This document shows, in pieces, positions 25,894-34,090 of a stretch of DNA of 64,000 nucleotides. Position 1 is the stretch's first letter; the number at the start of each line of letters is the position of its first letter. The notes under the pieces were generated by a model. The model saw only the letters and a program-made list of their open reading frames with translations. It had not been told where the DNA came from and searched no databases. The position numbers were made by a program, and so were the translations under genes. Source of the DNA: an uncultured Aquimarina sp. (GTDB taxonomy: Bacteria > Bacteroidota > Bacteroidia > Flavobacteriales > Flavobacteriaceae); assembly GCA_947498765.1 (NCBI GenBank), contig CANMLG010000016.1, positions 270,854 through 334,853 of the forward strand. The letters are read 5' to 3'.

Positions 25894-26400
25894 TTATGCT
25901 AGGTTTGATCTGATAAATGAGCGTGAATAATCTTGTTTTGGCTTAAAATTCTGAATGAATATTTAAATTAAATAAAATAAGATGATAGTTTTTAAAAAAA
26001 GGGGATTAAAATCTTATTTTTATTAATTTCGTTATCAGATGATTTTTTTTTGTCAGATCAATAATTTTAAGTAGTTTATTGTGGAAATAATCAAGGAGTC
26101 GCTAAGTAAAAAAAAATATGCTTAAAATTAGAACAAATTTTATTCTTGGAATCATTCTAAATAACTAAAACTATTTGTTAGATACTTGTTTTTATAAGGA
26201 TATTTGCAAACGTTTTTTTACGAAAATGTAGTAATGTTTTGATAAAAATTCGACTCTAAGAATCGAAAGTTTGTTAAAAAAATAAATAAACATAAAAGGT
26301 GTTTGATGTTTTGAATGATTATAAATTTATCTAGTACTATCATTATTAGATTAGATATGTTAAAACAAACTTTAAAACACTATAAAATATTTCTATTTAT
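25894..26400. other. Long intergenic region and acnB leader
   Basis: No gene is seen. A likely acnB promoter lies at 26175-26206, leaving a leader of about 190 nt that contains a small hairpin TTCGA / TCGAA near 26250. The part before 26175 shows only AT-rich sequence without recognisable elements. Confidence 0.5.
26175..26206 (+). promoter_or_regulatory. Predicted acnB promoter
   Basis: TTG (26175-26177), a 21-nt spacer and GATATTTG (26199-26206) approximate the Bacteroidota consensus; the first base of the -7 box deviates. Confidence 0.45.
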
Positions 26401-29178
26401 ATGAATACCTATCAAGATTATATCAAGGAGATTGAAGAGAGAAAGGATTTAAACCTGCATCCTAAGCCAATTGATGGAGGTGAATTACTTACCGAAATTA
26501 TAGCTCAGATCAAGGATTCTGATAATGCTCATAGAGAAGATTCTATTAACTTCTTTATTTATAATGTATTACCAGGGACAACAAGTGCAGCTAGTGTAAA
26601 AGCTAAATTCTTAAAGGAAATAATCCTTGGAGAAGCTATTGTAAAAGAAATTACACCTGCTTTTGCTTTTGAACAATTATCACATATGAAGGGGGGGCCT
26701 TCTGTTGAAGTATTGTTGGACTTAGCTCTAGGTAGCGATGCTGCTATTGCTAATGAAGCAGCTAAGGTATTAAAGACTCAAGTATTCTTATATGAATCAG
26801 ATACAGAGCAATTAGAAAAAGCCTACAAAGAGGGTAATGCTATTGCTAAAGAGTTGATAGAGAGTTATGCTCAGGCAGAATTTTTTACAAAATTACCAGA
26901 AATAGAAGAAGAGATTGAAGTAGTAACTTATATTGCTGGTGTAGGTGATATCTCTACAGATTTATTATCACCAGGAGCTGATGCGCATTCAAGATCAGAT
27001 CGTGAATTGCACGGACAGTGTATGTTTGAGCATAATAAAGAAATGCAACAGGAATTGTTAGCTTTAAAGAAGCAACATCCTAATAAGCGTGTGATGTTAA
27101 TTGCTGACAAAGGAACGATGGGAGTAGGATCATCAAGAATGTCAGGAGTAAATAATGTGGCATTATGGACAGGAATTCCTTCAAGTCCTTATGTGCCATT
27201 TATTAATATTGCACCAGTAATTGCTGGTACTAATGGTATTGCACCAATCTTTTTAACAACGGTTGGAGTAACTGGTGGTATCGGTATCGATTTAAAGAAC
27301 TGGGTAAAGCAGAAAGATGCTGAAGGGAATACAATTGTTGATGAAGATGGAGAGCCAGTCTTAAAAGAAGCATATTCTGTAGCTACAGGTACAGTGCTTA
27401 CAATTAACACAAAAGAGAAAAAATTATATAAAGGAGACAAAGAGTTAAAAGACATTTCTACAGCTTTAACACCACCAAAAATGGAGTTTATAAAAGCTGG
27501 AGGTTCTTACGCAGTGGTTTTCGGTAAAAAATTGCAAACATTTGCTTGTAAAGTTTTAGGAATAGACGTCCCTCAAGTATATGCTGCTTCAAAAGAAGTA
27601 TCTATAGAAGGGCAAGGTTTAACAGCTGTTGAAAAAATATTCAATAGAAATGCAGTAGGAACTACTCCAGGTAAAACATTATATGCAGGTTCAAATGTTA
27701 GAGTTGAAGTAAACATTGTAGGTTCTCAAGATACTACAGGTCTAATGACTTCTCAAGAGTTAGAAATGATGGCTGCTACAGTTATTTCTCCAATTGTTGA
27801 TTGTGGTTACCAGTCAGGATGTCATACAGCTTCTGTTTGGGATGATAAGTCAAAAGCTAATATTCCAAGATTAATGAATTTTATGAATGACTTTGGATTA
27901 GTTACTGCCCGTGACCCCAAAGGGAAATATCACGCAATGACTGATGTAATTCATAAAGTGTTAAATGATATTGCTGTTGATGATTGGGATGTAATTATTG
28001 GTGGAGATTCTCATACACGTATGGCAAAAGGAGTAGCCTTCGGTGCAGATTCGGGAACAGTTGCATTAGCATTAGCTACAGGCGAGGCTACTATGCCAAT
28101 TCCAGAGTCGGTAAAGGTTACCTTTAAAGGGGAGATGAAGCCTTATATGGATTTCCGTGATGTAGTTCATGCTACTCAAGAGCAGATGTTAAATCAGTTT
28201 GAAGGAGAAAATGTTTTTCAGGGAAAAATCATTGAAGTGCATATTGGAACCTTGACTTCTGATCAAGCATTTACATTTACAGATTGGACTGCTGAAATGA
28301 AAGCAAAAGCATCTATCTGTATTTCTGAAGATGATACTTTAATTGAATCATTAGAAATTTCTAGAGATCGTATTCAAATTATGATTGATAAGGGTATGGA
28401 TAACCCTAAACAAGATCTTAAAGGATTGGTTGATAAAGCAAATAACCGTATCAACGAAATAAAAACAGGAACTAAATCGGCATTAAAACCAGATGCAGAT
28501 GCTAAATATTATCAAGAAGTTGTTATTGATCTAGATAAGATTGTTGAGCCAATGATTGCTGATCCAGATGTGTATAATGAAGATGTATCAAAACGATACA
28601 CACACGATTGTATCAATCCATTATCTTTTTACGGAGGAACTAAAAAAGTGGATTTAGGATTTATTGGATCTTGTATGATTCATAAAGGAGATATGCAAAT
28701 TTTAGCCCAAATGTTAAAAAACATTGAGAAACAACAAGGTAAGGTTGTATTCAACGCACCTTTAGTTGTTGCGCCTCCAACATATAATATCGTTGATGAG
28801 CTAAAAGCAGAAGGAGATTGGGATGTTTTGGTTAAATATTCTGGTTTTGAGTTTGATGATAGTGCCCCAAAAGGTTTAGCACGTACCAAGTATGAAAATA
28901 TGTTGTATTTAGAACGTCCAGGATGTAACTTATGTATGGGTAATCAAGAAAAAGCAGAACCAGGAGATACTGTAATGGCTACTTCTACTCGTTTATTTCA
29001 AGGAAGAGTTGTTAGAGATGCTGATGGTAAAAAAGGAGAATCTTTATTGTCTTCTACACCAGTAGTAGTATTATCTACAATTTTAGGTAGAACGCCAACA
29101 ATGGAAGAGTATGAAGCTGCTGTTGACGGAATTGTTTTAACTAAATTTAAACCATCGCAAAAGCAATTAGTAGGATAA
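26401..29178 (+). CDS. acnB: Bifunctional aconitate hydratase 2 / 2-methylisocitrate dehydratase
   Basis: A 925-residue AcnB converting citrate to isocitrate in the TCA cycle. The N-terminal HEAT-like domain (MNTYQDYIKEIEERKDLNLHPKPIDGGELLTEIIAQI) is diagnostic of AcnB, followed by the swivel domain and the catalytic domains. The [4Fe-4S] ligands are Cys758 (FIGSCMIHKGDM), Cys842 and Cys845 (RPGCNLCMGNQ). It is somewhat longer than the E. coli enzyme (865 residues). Its own terminator follows, then the remains of an AcnA-type aconitase in the same orientation. Confidence 0.96.
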   Translation: MNTYQDYIKEIEERKDLNLHPKPIDGGELLTEIIAQIKDSDNAHREDSINFFIYNVLPGTTSAASVKAKFLKEIILGEAIVKEITPAFAFEQLSHMKGGPSVEVLLDLALGSDAAIANEAAKVLKTQVFLYESDTEQLEKAYKEGNAIAKELIESYAQAEFFTKLPEIEEEIEVVTYIAGVGDISTDLLSPGADAHSRSDRELHGQCMFEHNKEMQQELLALKKQHPNKRVMLIADKGTMGVGSSRMSGVNNVALWTGIPSSPYVPFINIAPVIAGTNGIAPIFLTTVGVTGGIGIDLKNWVKQKDAEGNTIVDEDGEPVLKEAYSVATGTVLTINTKEKKLYKGDKELKDISTALTPPKMEFIKAGGSYAVVFGKKLQTFACKVLGIDVPQVYAASKEVSIEGQGLTAVEKIFNRNAVGTTPGKTLYAGSNVRVEVNIVGSQDTTGLMTSQELEMMAATVISPIVDCGYQSGCHTASVWDDKSKANIPRLMNFMNDFGLVTARDPKGKYHAMTDVIHKVLNDIAVDDWDVIIGGDSHTRMAKGVAFGADSGTVALALATGEATMPIPESVKVTFKGEMKPYMDFRDVVHATQEQMLNQFEGENVFQGKIIEVHIGTLTSDQAFTFTDWTAEMKAKASICISEDDTLIESLEISRDRIQIMIDKGMDNPKQDLKGLVDKANNRINEIKTGTKSALKPDADAKYYQEVVIDLDKIVEPMIADPDVYNEDVSKRYTHDCINPLSFYGGTKKVDLGFIGSCMIHKGDMQILAQMLKNIEKQQGKVVFNAPLVVAPPTYNIVDELKAEGDWDVLVKYSGFEFDDSAPKGLARTKYENMLYLERPGCNLCMGNQEKAEPGDTVMATSTRLFQGRVVRDADGKKGESLLSSTPVVVLSTILGRTPTMEEYEAAVDGIVLTKFKPSQKQLVG

Positions 29179-29199
29179 CTTACTAATTCAATAAAATAG

Positions 29200-29236
29200 A
29201 AAAGGGTCAAGTTAGTTAATAGCTTGACCCTTTTTG
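29200..29236 (+). terminator. Terminator of acnB
   Basis: AAAAGGGTCAAG pairs with CTTGACCCTTTT, followed by T residues, about 25 nt after the acnB stop. Confidence 0.92.
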
Positions 29237-29321
29237 TATTTGTATAAGTTATGAAGCAATCAAAAATGAAAGCAGAATAGGGAATTAATCTAGGTTCGGA
29301 GCAGGTGAGGTATATAGTTGA

Positions 29322-29495
29322 TCGAGATGGAATGCTTTAAATGAATTTATACCAGGTAAACAACTTATGTTAGAAGTTATTCATGCTGATGGGAGTAAAG
29401 ATAAGATCATGTTGAATCATACTTATAATCAATCACAAATTGATTGGTATAATGAAGGTTCGGTACTAAATTTAATAAAAAAACAAAACGCTTAA
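29322..29495 (+). pseudogene. C-terminal remnant of an AcnA-type aconitase
   Basis: The frame ending at TAA 29493-29495 reads EFIPGKQLMLEVIHADGSKD then KIMLNHTYNQSQIDWYNEGS and VLNLIKKQNA. This is the characteristic C-terminus of the mitochondrial/AcnA-type aconitase of Bacteroidota (HADG..., NHTYN..QI.W...GSALNLI). It has no start codon in a sensible place, and the sequence 5' of it (29250-29321) carries stops in the matching frame with only weak traces of aconitase. The 3' end still has its own hairpin terminator. It is not related to the C-terminus of acnB just upstream, so it is not a duplication of that gene. Confidence 0.75.
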
Positions 29496-29522
29496 TTAAT
29501 TTAAAACGTATTTTTTTGTAAC

Positions 29523-29553
29523 ACCATTTGAATAATTCAAATGGTATTTTTTT
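29523..29553 (+). terminator. Terminator of the aconitase remnant
   Basis: ACCATTTGAA and TTCAAATGGT form a perfect 10-bp stem with a 3-nt loop followed by a T run, 28 nt past the remnant stop. It appears to be the surviving terminator of the lost gene. Confidence 0.85.
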
Positions 29554-29798
29554 ATGAATTGTTTAATTTAATAAATAGTTTTTTAAGTATTAAAAGGAAA
29601 TGTTTGTTTGAGTAATAAGTTTTAAGACTTTGTTTTTATATAGTTGAATATGTGTTAGTTGCGTTGTTTTTTTGTTTTAATAATAGTATTCTTTCAAACA
29701 AAATTGAAAAAAAATATAATAAATATTCAGATGTAAGGGTTTTATTATCTAAACGACAAAAATTTAACAACACCCTAACTTATAAACAACTCATTGCT

Positions 29799-30458
29799 AT
29801 GGATTCTATTTGGTATTGTGAACAGGTTAATATGTTCTCGTTATTGTGTCCTCATAAGCTTAAAGCTTTTAAAAAGGAACATGAATTCACTAATTATAAG
29901 AAAAAAGAATACATTTATTTTGAAGAAGACGCTGCTCATAAAATTTATCTTATTGCAAAAGGTAAGGTTAAAGTAGGCTACTATGACGAAAATGGAAATG
30001 AGATCATAAAAGCCATACTTTCAAAAGGAGAATTATTCGGAGAAAAAGCCATACTAGGAGAAGACAAACGAACAGAATTTGCTCAATCTGTAGATGGAGT
30101 TACATCTATTTGTCCTGTAGGAGTAGAAACTATGCATGACCTAATGCGAACTAATAGAGATTTCAGTATGAAAATTTATAAGTTTTTAGGTATGCGTTTT
30201 AAAAAAATGGAACGTCGCTTACAATTATTGTTATTTAAGGATACAAAAACACGCTTACTTGAGTTTTTAGAAGAATTGAAAGAAGATTACGGTTATTGCT
30301 GTCCAAATACAGGACTTACCATGGTTAAACACCCATATACACAAAAAGATATCGCTAGTTTAATAGCCACATCAAGGCCTACTTTGAATATTTTGTTAAA
30401 TGAATTACAAGAGAGTAATCAGTTAAGTTTTAAAAGAAATCATATTGTTTTTCAATAA
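29799..30458 (+). CDS. Crp/Fnr-family transcription regulator
   Basis: 219 residues from ATG 29799 (MDSIWYCEQVNMFSLLCPHK), a start that matches the flavobacterial family; an ATG-less extension to 29652 is unlikely. Residues about 25-140 are the cyclic-nucleotide-binding beta roll (YIYFEEDAAHKIYLIAKGKVKVGYYDENGNEIIKAILSKGELFGEKAIL). The C-terminal winged helix is TQKDIASLIATSRPTLNILLNELQ. The N-terminal cysteines (WYC, LLCPHK) plus SICPVG and YCCPN could sense redox or bind a metal, but no FNR-type cluster pattern is clear. It stands alone between acnB and the anti-sigma-like gene. Confidence 0.88.
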   Translation: MDSIWYCEQVNMFSLLCPHKLKAFKKEHEFTNYKKKEYIYFEEDAAHKIYLIAKGKVKVGYYDENGNEIIKAILSKGELFGEKAILGEDKRTEFAQSVDGVTSICPVGVETMHDLMRTNRDFSMKIYKFLGMRFKKMERRLQLLLFKDTKTRLLEFLEELKEDYGYCCPNTGLTMVKHPYTQKDIASLIATSRPTLNILLNELQESNQLSFKRNHIVFQ

Positions 30459-30545
30459 AGAGTATTTTTTTTAGCTAATGTTAGCTGGCTAACACAAGGT
30501 TTTTGTGGCTTGTAATATTTTTGTTTAAAACATAAAAAAAATATT

Positions 30546-31511
30546 ATGAAACTTAGAAAACTGATTTATGGTGCGGCTGTACTGTCAGCCTTTGCAATTT
30601 CTTGTGATAGTGATGATGAAAGCAACAAAGAAAATGACGCTAGTTTAGCAAGTGTAAACTTGAATATTACTGGTCTTGAAGCCTTAGGAGATGATTTTGT
30701 TTACGAAGGTTGGTTGATAGTTGATGGAAGCCCAATAAGTACGGGAAGGTTTACTGATCCAGAGCTTAAATCTCAAGAGGTTGATAAAGATATGTTAGCT
30801 TCAGCAGCAGCTTATGTGTTATCTATTGAGCCGGCTAATGAAACTGGTGACGATTTAGTAGAACCAGCACCAACAAAATTATTTAGAGCTGAATTTGCAG
30901 AGGGTAGTAATACAGCTGCTATTAGTTACAAAACGATTAATGAAAAGTTTGCAGATTTAGAAGTAACAAAAACTGAGATTTCAGGTAAATTCTTTTTAAG
31001 AACCCCAACTGATGAAGCAATGGGTGCAGGTGATAACGACAATAACGAAGCTGGAGTATGGTTTGGTACGCCAGGCACAATGCCACCAGCAGCAAGTTTA
31101 GAATTACCAGTTTTAGCAGCAGATAGCGGTTGGAAATATGAAGGATGGGCTGTAGTAAATGGAGTGCCTTATTCAACAGGTACTTTTAGTAATCCTAAAT
31201 TAGCTGATGATAATGCTATGGCTAGTTTGGATAACAGACCGATTGAAACTTTTAGAGGTGCTGAAAATTTTGGACCACCAATTCCAGGAGAGGATTTTAT
31301 TAATAATTTAGAAGGTACTGGTTTTGAAGGTGGCGCAGATTTAAAAGGAGCTACTATTGTAATTTCATTAGAACCTAACCCTGATGATGATAAGAAAAAA
31401 CCATTTACGTTAAAACCTCTTGCTGGTATGGCAGGGCAAGAAACGGCTCCAAGGGCTTACGATTTTGGAGAGAATTTAAAATCATTCCCCACAGGAACAA
31501 TAACTCGATAA
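30546..31511 (+). CDS. Lipoprotein with duplicated anti-sigma-K-factor-like domain
   Basis: 321 residues, lipoprotein signal ending FAISC (Cys20), acidic linker, then two copies of a beta domain with the hallmark FVYEGWLIVDGSPISTGRF and WKYEGWAVVNGVPYSTGTF, each followed by an EL/KL and later a strand ending ISLEP/LSIEP. The EGW(L/A)(I/V)V.G.P.STG pattern is like the C-terminal domain of RskA anti-sigma factors, but there is no membrane helix or sigma-binding N-terminus, so it is probably an envelope-located relative and not a true anti-sigma factor. It ends in a bidirectional terminator. Confidence 0.72.
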   Translation: MKLRKLIYGAAVLSAFAISCDSDDESNKENDASLASVNLNITGLEALGDDFVYEGWLIVDGSPISTGRFTDPELKSQEVDKDMLASAAAYVLSIEPANETGDDLVEPAPTKLFRAEFAEGSNTAAISYKTINEKFADLEVTKTEISGKFFLRTPTDEAMGAGDNDNNEAGVWFGTPGTMPPAASLELPVLAADSGWKYEGWAVVNGVPYSTGTFSNPKLADDNAMASLDNRPIETFRGAENFGPPIPGEDFINNLEGTGFEGGADLKGATIVISLEPNPDDDKKKPFTLKPLAGMAGQETAPRAYDFGENLKSFPTGTITR

Positions 31512-31537
31512 CTCTAACAATTGCTGTGAGAATGATT

Positions 31538-31570
31538 AGAAACCGTATGAATTAGTTCATACGGTTTCTT
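31538..31570. terminator. Bidirectional terminator
   Basis: AGAAACCGTATGAA and TTCATACGGTTTCT form a perfect 14-bp stem with a 4-nt loop between convergent genes. Confidence 0.88.
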
Positions 31571-31585
31571 TATTTATAGATGTTT

Positions 31586-32704
31586 TTAAATCGAATTATC
31601 TACTTTTGATTCAAAGTATTCAGACGGAGAACTTCCAATCAAATTTTTAAAGGATTTATTAAATGTTGTTTTTGAATTAAACCCAGCTTCTTGCGCTAAG
31701 CCATAAAATGTAAATTGTTTAGCCGTATCAGTTTTTGCAAGATGTATAAATTCTTGAATGCGATAGTAATTTACATATTCAAAAAAGTTCATTCCTATGT
31801 TTTCATTTAATAGCCTTGCCAGTTCAGGGCTGTTTACTCCTAGCATTTCAGCTAATTCAGTTTTTAAAAGTTTTGAATTTAAATGAGGTTTTTTTTCTAG
31901 CATCAGCTGATCAAGTTTATTTTTAAGGGCATCCATATCCTTTATACTTAGTTTGGATAATGCATATTTTTGTTTTTTTAAATTAGGAATTACACGTAAT
32001 ACTTCGGGATATAGCATGCTATAATATGTTATAAATAGAACGATTAGAGTAAGCACTATCCAAATATAAGGTCTGGCATTACGTTCTAATCTGTCAAAGC
32101 CTAAAAAGCTAGTGGTATACAACACAAGCCAAATTCCTAAAGAAATCCCTATAACCAGTAGTAGGTTATTAATAAATCGAGCTCTTATCTCATAAGAAAC
32201 CTCATTTTTAAGATTGTCCATAAATGAGGTAAAAACATTCCAAGCTAGTACCCAATAGGTAATATTGACTATTAGACCAAATGCATGACAAGTATAAATT
32301 ACACGAATTAACTCTCCTGTTTTTATCCGTTGACTAATAATATTGTCGTTTGGAATAATAAAATAGATGAGTATAAAAATAAAATAGGTAATACCAGGTA
32401 GGTAATGAACTAAGTTTTGTTTAGTATTAGGAAGTTTTTGTAAAGTAGCTCTAGTAAATAAAAATAAAGTGGGACCAAAAAGTAAAGTGGATAATTCTGA
32501 AAGTGCAATGAACCTAAAATTAGGTCCCCAATAGCCAGTGTTGTAAATTACCTTACCAAGTAAACCAACAGAAAGAGTAGCTATTAAAAAAGCCATGAAA
32601 CCATTAATATGTCTTCTGTTTTTTTTCGAAAAAAAATAAATACAGAGTAGTAATATACTTTGAAAAAAGCCAAAATAAACTAATTGATTTAACAGAACTT
32701 CCAT
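31586..32704 (-). CDS. Membrane-bound AraC-family regulator
   Basis: 372 residues. The N-terminal two thirds hold about seven hydrophobic helices (starting LVYFGFFQSILLLCIYFFSKK, then INGFMAFLIATLSVGLLGKVIY and so on), as in the 7TM-AraC sensors common in Bacteroidota. The C-terminal 100 residues are the HTH-18 domain: HLNSKLLKTELAEMLGVNSPELARLLNENIGMNFFEYVNYYRIQEF and YGLAQEAGFNSKTTFNKSFKNLIGSSPSEYF. It likely couples a membrane signal directly to transcription. Start 32704 (MEVLLNQ) is chosen, dropping a 16-residue extension. The target is unknown; the next gene on the same strand is the most obvious neighbour. Confidence 0.87.
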   Translation of the reverse strand: MEVLLNQLVYFGFFQSILLLCIYFFSKKNRRHINGFMAFLIATLSVGLLGKVIYNTGYWGPNFRFIALSELSTLLFGPTLFLFTRATLQKLPNTKQNLVHYLPGITYFIFILIYFIIPNDNIISQRIKTGELIRVIYTCHAFGLIVNITYWVLAWNVFTSFMDNLKNEVSYEIRARFINNLLLVIGISLGIWLVLYTTSFLGFDRLERNARPYIWIVLTLIVLFITYYSMLYPEVLRVIPNLKKQKYALSKLSIKDMDALKNKLDQLMLEKKPHLNSKLLKTELAEMLGVNSPELARLLNENIGMNFFEYVNYYRIQEFIHLAKTDTAKQFTFYGLAQEAGFNSKTTFNKSFKNLIGSSPSEYFESKVDNSI

Positions 32705-32791
32705 AAATTTAATTTGATATTGAGTTTTATAAAAATAACATACTAAACTCAAGTTAATAACTTATCTCATTTTACATCGTAATCACATAAT

Positions 32792-33484
32792 TTAATTGAT
32801 TACAAATTGGTGTATATTTTTAAGTGTGCTGTAAGTTGCCAAAGGGTGTTTTTTTGCAAATGATTTAAAACTTGCTTTGTTTTTCCATTCAATAATACAA
32901 AATAAGTCAGGGTTATAATTGTAGCCTAAAGGCGAAGTACCATTGTTTAATTCAATAATAAATTTACCACCTGCATTTTCTATTTCAGTTTTCCATTGTG
33001 CTATAAAATTAGAAAATGAAACGGGATCTTTTTTCCAAAAAGAAGTAACGATATTCAACTTTTTGGTGTTTACATAAAACTCAATATCCGTTGGAGCTTC
33101 ATAGTAGGTTAATCCAAAATAGGTAAAAAGTTTTCTGCGTTGTTTGTGAAAATCAGGAACTTTTGTTGTAATGTTTTTTAGAAAACTTTCACGCTTATTT
33201 TTTGTGTCCCATTTACCGAAATACAAATTATAAGGAAAATGATTACCTAGTGTGTGTTTGGTAATCCCAAAATTTTGTTGTGGTTGGTATGAGTATTCAT
33301 ATGCAATTGGAAAAGCTGTTTTTTTATAGCGCTCAAATATCGTTTTGGAATTTGGGGTAACGCTTAAAAGTATAATATCTATAATTTCACCTTTTTTATA
33401 TGAAAATGATCGGATATGATTTTGAGCACTAAGATTTAAAAACAATAGTGTAAAAATGAATAAAAATACTTTTGAAGTTTTCAT
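32792..33484 (-). CDS. Secreted protein with tandem ferredoxin-like (Dabb-type) folds
   Basis: 230 residues with a signal peptide (VFLFIFTLLFLNLSAQ). The mature chain contains two stretches resembling dimeric alpha/beta barrel units: one around YFGKWDTKNKRESFLKNIT with a following LFTYFGLTYYEAPTDIEF, and one at DLFCIIEWKNKASFKSFAKKHPLATYSTLKNIHQFVI, the usual FxxIEWxSxxAFxxFxxHP pattern of DUF1330-like/NIPSNAP-like domains. Function unknown. Start 33484 is used since the upstream ATG at 33559 would precede the signal peptide with 25 extra residues. It lies 87 bases upstream of the AraC gene and may be transcribed with it. Confidence 0.72.
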   Translation of the reverse strand: MKTSKVFLFIFTLLFLNLSAQNHIRSFSYKKGEIIDIILLSVTPNSKTIFERYKKTAFPIAYEYSYQPQQNFGITKHTLGNHFPYNLYFGKWDTKNKRESFLKNITTKVPDFHKQRRKLFTYFGLTYYEAPTDIEFYVNTKKLNIVTSFWKKDPVSFSNFIAQWKTEIENAGGKFIIELNNGTSPLGYNYNPDLFCIIEWKNKASFKSFAKKHPLATYSTLKNIHQFVIN

Positions 33485-34032
33485 AATAATGATTTTAAAA
33501 TTTATAGAAAACAAAAGAATAAGATTCTTAATTAGTGAACAAAATATATAGGCTTGCATGAGTGCGTATACGGTATATGTACATTAAATAGGGGTGTTTT
33601 GCTAATTTTATAGAGCTATTGATCACCATTTCAATGTAAGTGCTATTGTATTGTCAAATGCTATAGTGGAATCAATTTTGAGGTATAGTTTTCTGATATA
33701 TGATCTTTCTAAAAATAAAAAAACTTTTTTCTAAGACGAATAGCACTAAAAAACGGGTTTTTTTTTCGAGTTTTTTTGATAAAGATTGATAGGTCTTGAA
33801 AAAAGTTAATGTTGGTAATAACGCGTTTCTTATTAAAAAAAGGTTTTTCTATGAGAGCTAGTACTAAAACTTCTTTTTTTATAAGATTATTAATTATTTT
33901 TTTAAGCTAATGTATTTTTGATAATTCATAAGCGCAATTAAATGTTTTCAGAAATTCCGTACAAACAAACCTCTTTTTTTAGTAATATCTTACAAATTGT
34001 AAAATAACAACTTAATCAATTTTAAAATCCAA
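33485..34032. other. Intergenic region without recognised genes
   Basis: About 550 bp of AT-rich sequence between divergent genes. A TATTTTTG -7-like box lies near 33911, but without a TTG partner at 19 nt, and I see no coding frame or RNA structure before the hairpin at 34033. Confidence 0.45.
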
Positions 34033-34061
34033 ATATTATAAGATTGCTTTGCTTATAATAT
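34033..34061 (+). promoter_or_regulatory. Perfect hairpin in the leader of the giant secreted protein
   Basis: ATATTATAAG (34033-34042) and CTTATAATAT (34052-34061) form a 10-bp perfect inverted repeat around ATTGCTTTG, 29 nt before the ATG. It could be an operator palindrome or an mRNA structure near the start codon. Confidence 0.5.
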
Positions 34062-34090
34062 GATACGATTTTTAAGAAATTACTTAAAGA

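Noticed and set aside
29652..29798. 49-residue N-terminal extension of the Crp/Fnr regulator
   Set aside because: The family begins at MDSIWYCEQVN (29799); the extension has no resemblance to it.
30546..31511. Classic anti-sigma factor with cognate ECF sigma factor
   Set aside because: No sigma factor gene nearby and the protein is a lipoprotein without a cytoplasmic domain.
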